Positions 6,087-8,540 of a stretch of DNA of 8,540 bases are shown here, piece after piece. Origin of the DNA: Candidatus Dormiibacterota bacterium (GTDB lineage Bacteria > Chloroflexota > Dormibacteria > Dormibacterales > Dormibacteraceae); NCBI GenBank assembly GCA_955652585.1, contig CATPBF010000064.1, positions 1-8,540 of the forward strand. The letters run 5' to 3'. The notes beneath the pieces are model-generated. The model saw only the letters and a program-made list of their open reading frames with translations, had not been told where the DNA came from and ran no database searches. Made by a program: the position numbers and the translations under genes. The stretch's first letter is position 1; the number at the start of each line of letters is the position of its first letter.

Positions 6087-7100
6087 CTACTGAGCTGAGT
6101 CGAGAAGGGCGAGGCTGAGGGGCTCTATGGAAACCTCAGGGGGGCTGGTTTCGGCCGTCTGGACGCTCTGGGCCGCGGACCGGATCCGAGCCGACACCTG
6201 CTTGCCCTCCGAGTACGTGTTCTGGAGCATGGTCAGCGCCCTCTGGAGCTTGTTGTCGAGGATTCCTTCGAGCGTGTCGAGGTGCCGTTCCACGTCGATG
6301 AGGGCGGACTGCAGCTTCTCCATGTCGACGGTGCGCGCGAACTGCAGGTGGAGCTGGTAGAGCGTGAGCAGGTACGGCAACGCCATGGCGTACCCGACGA
6401 CCATCACGTGCCGGCGGTGGGCGCCCACGATGGCGCCGCGGCAGACGTCGTACGCGGCATCTGGGATGACCGCCAATGCGAAGGTCGAGGTCGAGGCCGG
6501 ATCGATGTACTGGCTCACCTCGCGAACCCGCCGCTCCACCTCCCGTTCGACCTGGGCGGTCAGCTGGGCGCGCCGCTGGGCGTCGAGCCCCGGCTCGGCG
6601 AGCTGCTCCAGGGCGCCGCTCGACACCCATTTGGAGTCGATGGGGAGGAGCTTCCCGCCCGGCAGCTGCAAAGCCAGTTCCACGACCTTGCCCCCGACCC
6701 AGACGTTGCGCTGCAGCATCTCGGGCGGAAGGTGCTTCAAGACTTCCTCGAGGATGTTCTCGCCCGCCGCGCCGCGCGTGGAGCTCCCTGCGATGACGCT
6801 CTCCAACCGCTTGAGGCTGGAGCGGGCTTCGTCCTCGATCGACTGGCGTGCGACCAGTACCGAACCGAGCCGTTCGACAACCGATTGGGTTTGGGCCAGC
6901 CGCTCGCGCACCTCTGAGGCCTGGGACTCCTGGGTAAGGCCGCCCGTCTCCAGGCGCTGGCGGAGCTCGGCGACCGCGACGGCCTGGCCGTCGGCCCGCC
7001 GAACCAGGCTCCAGGCGAGGGCCGCCACTCCGGCCACTCCGGTGAGCACACATACCAGGAGGAGCGCGAACAACAGTTCGAACACCGACATGTGGGGCAT
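6087..7100 (-). CDS. rmuC: DNA recombination protein RmuC family
   Basis: A 337-residue RmuC-family protein, shorter than the E. coli protein of about 475. Residues 5-32 form one hydrophobic membrane anchor, followed by RR and by a charged, heptad-like coiled-coil stretch of about 40-100. The RmuC domain follows: GAAGENILEEVL (110-121), then VGGKVVELALQLPGGKLLPIDSKW, then conserved helices to about 300. The family is predicted to have a nuclease-like (PD-(D/E)XK-type) core, and E. coli rmuC limits inversion at short inverted repeats; the exact reaction here is not known. The start is ATG 7100, with a weak GGCGGA 5 nt upstream; ATG 7091 is a close alternative, while the longer frame to 7196 would overlap the divergent gene. 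It lies upstream of nrdJ on the same strand, but 321 bp and a strong promoter separate them, so they are probably not one operon. Confidence 0.88.
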   Translation of the reverse strand: MPHMSVFELLFALLLVCVLTGVAGVAALAWSLVRRADGQAVAVAELRQRLETGGLTQESQASEVRERLAQTQSVVERLGSVLVARQSIEDEARSSLKRLESVIAGSSTRGAAGENILEEVLKHLPPEMLQRNVWVGGKVVELALQLPGGKLLPIDSKWVSSGALEQLAEPGLDAQRRAQLTAQVEREVERRVREVSQYIDPASTSTFALAVIPDAAYDVCRGAIVGAHRRHVMVVGYAMALPYLLTLYQLHLQFARTVDMEKLQSALIDVERHLDTLEGILDNKLQRALTMLQNTYSEGKQVSARIRSAAQSVQTAETSPPEVSIEPLSLALLDSAQ

Positions 7101-7146
7101 TGTAGTCCGCCGAATGGGTATAGACAAGGGTGTTAACCTGACGAAA

Positions 7147-7611
7147 ATGGCAGCCCTCAGACCCCTTTCAGAACCCGAGCAGACGCCCGACCGCATCCCC
7201 CTCGAAGAGGTCTACATGCGCATGGCCGAGGAGCTCGCCAAGCGGTCGACGTGCGCCCGCCTGCAGGTCGGGAGCGTCATCACCACCGGCGACCTCACCC
7301 AGGTCCTGGGCATCGGCTACAACGGCAACGCCAAGGGCCTGCCCAACCGCTGCGACTCGTCGCAGGCAGGCAACTGCGGCTGCATCCACTCGGAGCAGAA
7401 CGCGCTGATCAAAGCGGGCGCCCAGCTGCCCGGCAAGGTGATGTTCGTCAGCGCCTCGCCCTGCGTGATGTGCGCCAAGATGATCATCAACACCAACGTC
7501 GCGCGCGTCTACTACCGAGAGGCGTATCGGGACCCAGCCGGGCTCGACGTCCTGCGGCAAGGTGGCGTCGAGGTCATCCACTACGACCGCTGGCGCGACC
7601 TCTGGCGCTGA
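7147..7611 (+). CDS. dCMP/cytidine deaminase family zinc enzyme
   Basis: A 154-residue deaminase of the dCMP deaminase/ComEB type. It shows the zinc and catalytic motif HSE (His81, Glu83) and PCVMC (Cys106, Cys109), which bind zinc and activate water. Upstream family marks are AKRSTCARLQVGSVI (31-45) and GYNGNAKGLPNRC (57-69), and a cysteine-rich segment CGCIHSE. The likely reaction is dCMP to dUMP, the entry to dTMP synthesis, which fits its place 1.4 kb from nrdJ; other deaminated substrates cannot be ruled out. The start ATG 7147 fits the family length. An in-frame ATG at 7114 would add 11 residues, and neither has a strong ribosome site. The 46 bp between it and the divergent rmuC must hold both promoters; TATAGA at 7119-7124 is a weak -10 candidate. 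Confidence 0.9.
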   Translation: MAALRPLSEPEQTPDRIPLEEVYMRMAEELAKRSTCARLQVGSVITTGDLTQVLGIGYNGNAKGLPNRCDSSQAGNCGCIHSEQNALIKAGAQLPGKVMFVSASPCVMCAKMIINTNVARVYYREAYRDPAGLDVLRQGGVEVIHYDRWRDLWR

Positions 7612-7747
7612 AGCGCCCAACCGAATGTCGAGACTGACGCGAGGCCGCTATTCCGCACGTTTGGATACAACCAGGCCTTTCGTAGGTCGACGATGCGCCT
7701 CGTTGGCGTCACGCGTGCGGAATTCGCGCGCAATATGGTCCGCTGCG
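7612..7747. other. Convergent intergenic spacer with a 10-bp inverted repeat
   Basis: A 136-bp gap between the converging deaminase and NUDIX genes. ATTCCGCACG (7650-7659) and CGTGCGGAAT (7714-7723) are a perfect 10-bp inverted repeat with a 54-bp spacer. Inside lies a small hairpin, GCGCC (7695-7699) with GGCGT (7705-7709). No T-run follows either structure, so a standard terminator is not shown, although a factor-independent hairpin stop is possible. No tRNA or small ORF with a ribosome site was found. Confidence 0.4.
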
Positions 7748-8377
7748 CTAGTGCGAGACCTCCCAGCCTGACTCGGTCCGCGTCATGCGCGGCTCGACGA
7801 TGGGCACGTTCCTCTGGCGCCTGGCCCGCGCAATCAGGCTGGTCACGTCCTGGTCGCCTTTCACCGACTCCAGCACCTGCTGGGTCGCATAGACGAGCGT
7901 GATCGCAGGGTCGCGCAGCGCTCGCTCAGGCGTGACCCACAGCCAGTCCGTGACCTCGCCCGGCTCAGCTCGAACGGTCTGGCCGGCCGGCAGGCGCGCG
8001 AGATAAAAGCGGGCGTCGTACCGCCGGCTCAAAAGCGCAGGCGTCACCCACCGGGTCAACAGCACCAAACGGTCGAGGGCGGGCTGCAGCCCAATCGACC
8101 GCAGCGCGTCGGCAAACGATTTGCCGCCGGCGACCAGGGTGCGGACTCGTTCGCTGTCCCGGTCTCGCGCGAAACGGCCCCCGCCGCGCGCGAGCAAGAT
8201 CCCGACTTCCTCGAAGAGTTCGCGGACGGCGGCGGCGCCGATCTCGTCTCCCCATTGGGAATCTTCCGCGTGGGCGACTCCACCAGGGAACACGTAAGCG
8301 CCGGCGGCGAAGTCTGCTTCACGGGGGCGGCGCATGAGCAGCAGCTCCCACGGTTTCTTGCCCCGCATGAGCAGCAC
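7748..8377 (-). CDS. NUDIX hydrolase
   Basis: A NUDIX-fold phosphohydrolase of at least 209 residues that cleaves nucleoside diphosphates linked to a further group X. The Nudix helix is AAAVRELFEEVGIL (48-61), giving the core RExxEExG with Arg52, Glu53, Glu56, Glu57 and Gly59. It follows AGAYVFPGGV (25-34), with extra residues before the helix as in the NUDT19-like/CoA-pyrophosphatase-type group. The substrate is unknown. GTG 8377 is the first usual start, but the frame stays open to a TAG at 8462-8464. The upstream residues (ending PRPSATV) read like the missing first strand of the fold, so the real start may be a rare codon such as CTG 8437. It is convergent with the deaminase gene and divergent from the SDR at the right edge. 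Confidence 0.88.
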   Translation of the reverse strand: MLLMRGKKPWELLLMRRPREADFAAGAYVFPGGVAHAEDSQWGDEIGAAAVRELFEEVGILLARGGGRFARDRDSERVRTLVAGGKSFADALRSIGLQPALDRLVLLTRWVTPALLSRRYDARFYLARLPAGQTVRAEPGEVTDWLWVTPERALRDPAITLVYATQQVLESVKGDQDVTSLIARARRQRNVPIVEPRMTRTESGWEVSH

Positions 8378-8492
8378 GGTCGCGGAGGGTCGCGGCGTGA
8401 CTGGCGGGCCTTCGAGGTTGAGCGCGCCCGAGGGCAGTGACGGGATGGCGATGGCCCAAGTCTAGCCGCGCTCGCAAACTACGATGCTCAGC

Positions 8493-8540
8493 ATGGACCT
8501 GGGCATCGGCGGCAAGGTCGCGCTCGTCACCGCGGGCACG
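8493..8540 (+). CDS. SDR family oxidoreductase, N-terminus (3' truncated by window)
   Basis: The last 48 bases encode MDLGIGGKVALVTAGT and run off the edge. This is the usual N-terminus of a short-chain dehydrogenase: a short tail, then GKVALVT leading into the cofactor loop (normally TGxxxGxG; here TAGT). An in-frame ATG at 8484 would add three residues; the family pattern favours 8493. No clear ribosome site is seen. Function beyond the fold cannot be given. Confidence 0.75.
   Translation, partial: MDLGIGGKVALVTAGT

Overview
This is a GC-rich bacterial chromosomal window with densely packed genes, small intergenic gaps, and long chance open frames antisense to real genes. No RNA genes, insertion sequences or CRISPR arrays are visible. 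The B12-dependent ribonucleotide reductase looks most like the NrdJ type of Actinomycetota, Chloroflexota or related soil lineages: it has a C-terminal cysteine cluster ending GCS and an N-terminal tail of about 24 residues before GLRF. Together with an F420-oxidoreductase-fold protein, a catechol dioxygenase-like VOC protein and sugar-acid catabolism genes, this suggests a free-living, high-GC Terrabacteria-type organism. The phylum is inferred, not proven.

Layout. (a) 1-991, plus strand: the 3' end of an L-fuconate dehydratase-like enolase-superfamily gene, then a short-chain dehydrogenase. This looks like part of an L-fucose or related deoxysugar oxidation pathway. (b) 1002-2222, minus strand: a two-gene unit of an F420/NADP-reductase-fold protein and a CatE-like VOC metalloprotein. 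(c) 2299-2991, plus strand: a RimJ/RimL-type GNAT acetyltransferase, convergent with nrdJ and only 2 bp from it. (d) 2994-5765, minus strand: nrdJ, the class II ribonucleotide reductase. (e) 5766-6086: a 321-bp regulatory region for nrdJ. (f) 6087-7100, minus strand: an RmuC-family protein. (g) 7147-7611, plus strand: a dCMP/cytidine deaminase-family enzyme, divergent from rmuC. (h) 7748-8377, minus strand: a NUDIX hydrolase. (i) from 8493, plus strand: the first codons of another short-chain dehydrogenase, cut by the window edge.

The centre of the window is about deoxynucleotides and genome maintenance: NrdJ reduces ribonucleotides, the deaminase probably feeds dUMP/dTMP synthesis, and RmuC acts on DNA rearrangement.

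The most interesting sequence is the nrdJ upstream region. It holds a near-consensus promoter (TTGACA, 17 bp, TATATT). Upstream of that lie two operator-like palindromic sites 32 bp apart that resemble paired NrdR boxes, and further up two DnaA-box-like direct repeats. The predicted leader of about 155 nt has a 15-bp hairpin whose 3' arm can instead pair with the Shine-Dalgarno sequence of nrdJ. That arrangement looks like a translational switch. No cobalamin riboswitch core was recognised, so the leader may be an undescribed RNA element.
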